Assembly (NCBI GenBank): GCA_002751075.1
Contig: NAOQ01000060.1
Coordinates: 117,291 to 181,290, forward strand
Reading direction: 5' to 3'
DNA length: 64,000 nucleotides
Source of the DNA: Ichthyophonus hoferi
Taxonomy: Eukaryota > Opisthokonta > Ichthyosporea > Ichthyophonida > Ichthyophonidae
The notes under the pieces were generated by a model. That model did not search any database and was not told where the DNA came from. It was given only the letters and a program-made list of their open reading frames with translations. Both the position numbers and the translations under genes were made by a program. Positions within the stretch are counted from its first letter, which is position 1, and every line of letters begins with the position of its first letter. Shown piece after piece: positions 63,701-64,000 of the stretch.

Positions 63701-64000
63701 AACACACATAGCTTTCCACTCCATTTATTTCCTGTCTTTTCTTTCTATTTCCGTATATACACCGGACACAATCATCTCTGTCTTTCCCATTATAATTACA
63801 CACTATGGCATATTTTCTTTTTTCCGATATTTATCTATTTTTTTTAGTCTGACCATCGCCAAATGACTTCTCGCTTGTAGCATTTCCAAATATATGTGCA
63901 TTTATTGTTAAACCTGCTTACTTTACTGAATTCTTTTTCTTTTTACTCTTCTTTGCCGTCAACGTGTCCATTGTCATATCGTAACCTTTTCTAGCTAACA
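57727..64000 (+). CDS. NELFCD: NELF-C/D subunit of negative elongation factor, 5' part
   Basis: Subunit of the NELF complex that holds RNA polymerase II in promoter-proximal pausing. Coding exons: 57727-57845, 58417-58526, 58829-58944, 59297-59404, 60265-60331, 60700-60785, 61108-61235, 61653-61773, 62348-62414, 63326-63435. All phases agree and give 344 of the roughly 590 residues expected; the gene runs off the right edge. Matches to human NELF-C/D, as remembered: YVQMGGEPKEAVESL, IAQMINLLSDWL, PTWLDDMV, HPDSLMLKIAIQKISDAG, ASVSTA, FTKMVC, SLLSSGRCNPADI, AVQPPPIELIRIPELF and YIWLLAYISSV. The N-terminus is short and acidic, as in the family. The first Met of the exon after acceptor 57716 is taken as start; an upstream coding exon is possible. 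An extra exon at 63093 is treated separately. Soluble nuclear protein. Confidence 0.92.
57960..58380. repeat. (TATG)n-type microsatellite in NELF-C/D intron 1
   Basis: Interrupted TATG/TATA/TAGG array filling most of the first intron between 57846 and 58416. Confidence 0.9.
60910..60985. repeat. (GTAT)n microsatellite in NELF-C/D
   Basis: Near-perfect tetranucleotide run in the intron 60786-61107. Confidence 0.95.
63093..63162 (+). other. Candidate alternative terminal exon of NELF-C/D with poly(A) signal
   Basis: A TATATAG acceptor precedes 63093. In the phase left by the exon ending at 62414 it reads RTIAARMFFHTGAVHTFDHL and stops at TAA 63155-63157, which overlaps TAATAAAA. The main exon at 63326 uses the same phase (EMLIQALFDPK) and matches the family better, so this exon would be skipped in the full-length mRNA. 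Use of it would give a protein cut short at about residue 329. Its peptide loosely resembles the same segment of the human protein (LFKPGARINQDH). Confidence 0.4.
63848..63876 (+). other. Weak candidate for the next NELF-C/D exon
   Basis: TTTTTTTAG|TCT ... CTT|gtagca gives the phase-0 peptide SDHRQMTSRL after the exon ending at 63435. Length and similarity are too small to be sure. Confidence 0.2.

Overview
The window is AT-rich, intron-rich eukaryotic nuclear DNA. The proteins point to an animal or a close unicellular relative (holozoan): a capping enzyme with fused triphosphatase and guanylyltransferase halves, an NELF-C/D subunit and a CDK9/CDK12-group kinase. I cannot name the species. 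Introns are 0.2-1.6 kb, GT-AG apart from one GC-AG, often start GTATGT or GTAAGT, and are packed with microsatellites and minisatellites. One 502-base assembly gap lies inside a (TACA)n array at 13760-14261.

Layout. On the minus strand: the 5' three exons of an unrecognised gene (3141 leftwards off the edge) and a complete 13-exon RFT1 dolichol-oligosaccharide translocation gene (16022 to 7037). After a 2.65-kb divergent promoter interval, all further genes are on the plus strand: a single-exon transcription-type CDK (18675-20129), a small four-exon coiled-coil gene of unknown function (24030-25262), a compact 16-exon TopBP1/Rad4/Dpb11-like gene with three visible BRCT domains (32169-39982), a 17-exon mRNA capping enzyme (42760-55435), and the first ten coding exons of NELF-C/D (57727 off the right edge), which also has a possible alternative terminal exon. 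Exon boundaries were set by hand from splice signals, reading phase and similarity to the human proteins as I remember them.

Functionally, three of the seven genes act in the same short window of RNA polymerase II transcription: capping of the nascent RNA, NELF-dependent pausing and CDK9/12-type pause release or elongation. The intergenic stretches (3.1-7.0, 20.1-24.0 and 25.3-32.2 kb) hold old dispersed repeats. Two families still show protein-like conservation between copies in opposite orientation. A roughly 0.8-kb imperfect palindrome lies at 27.6-28.4 kb.
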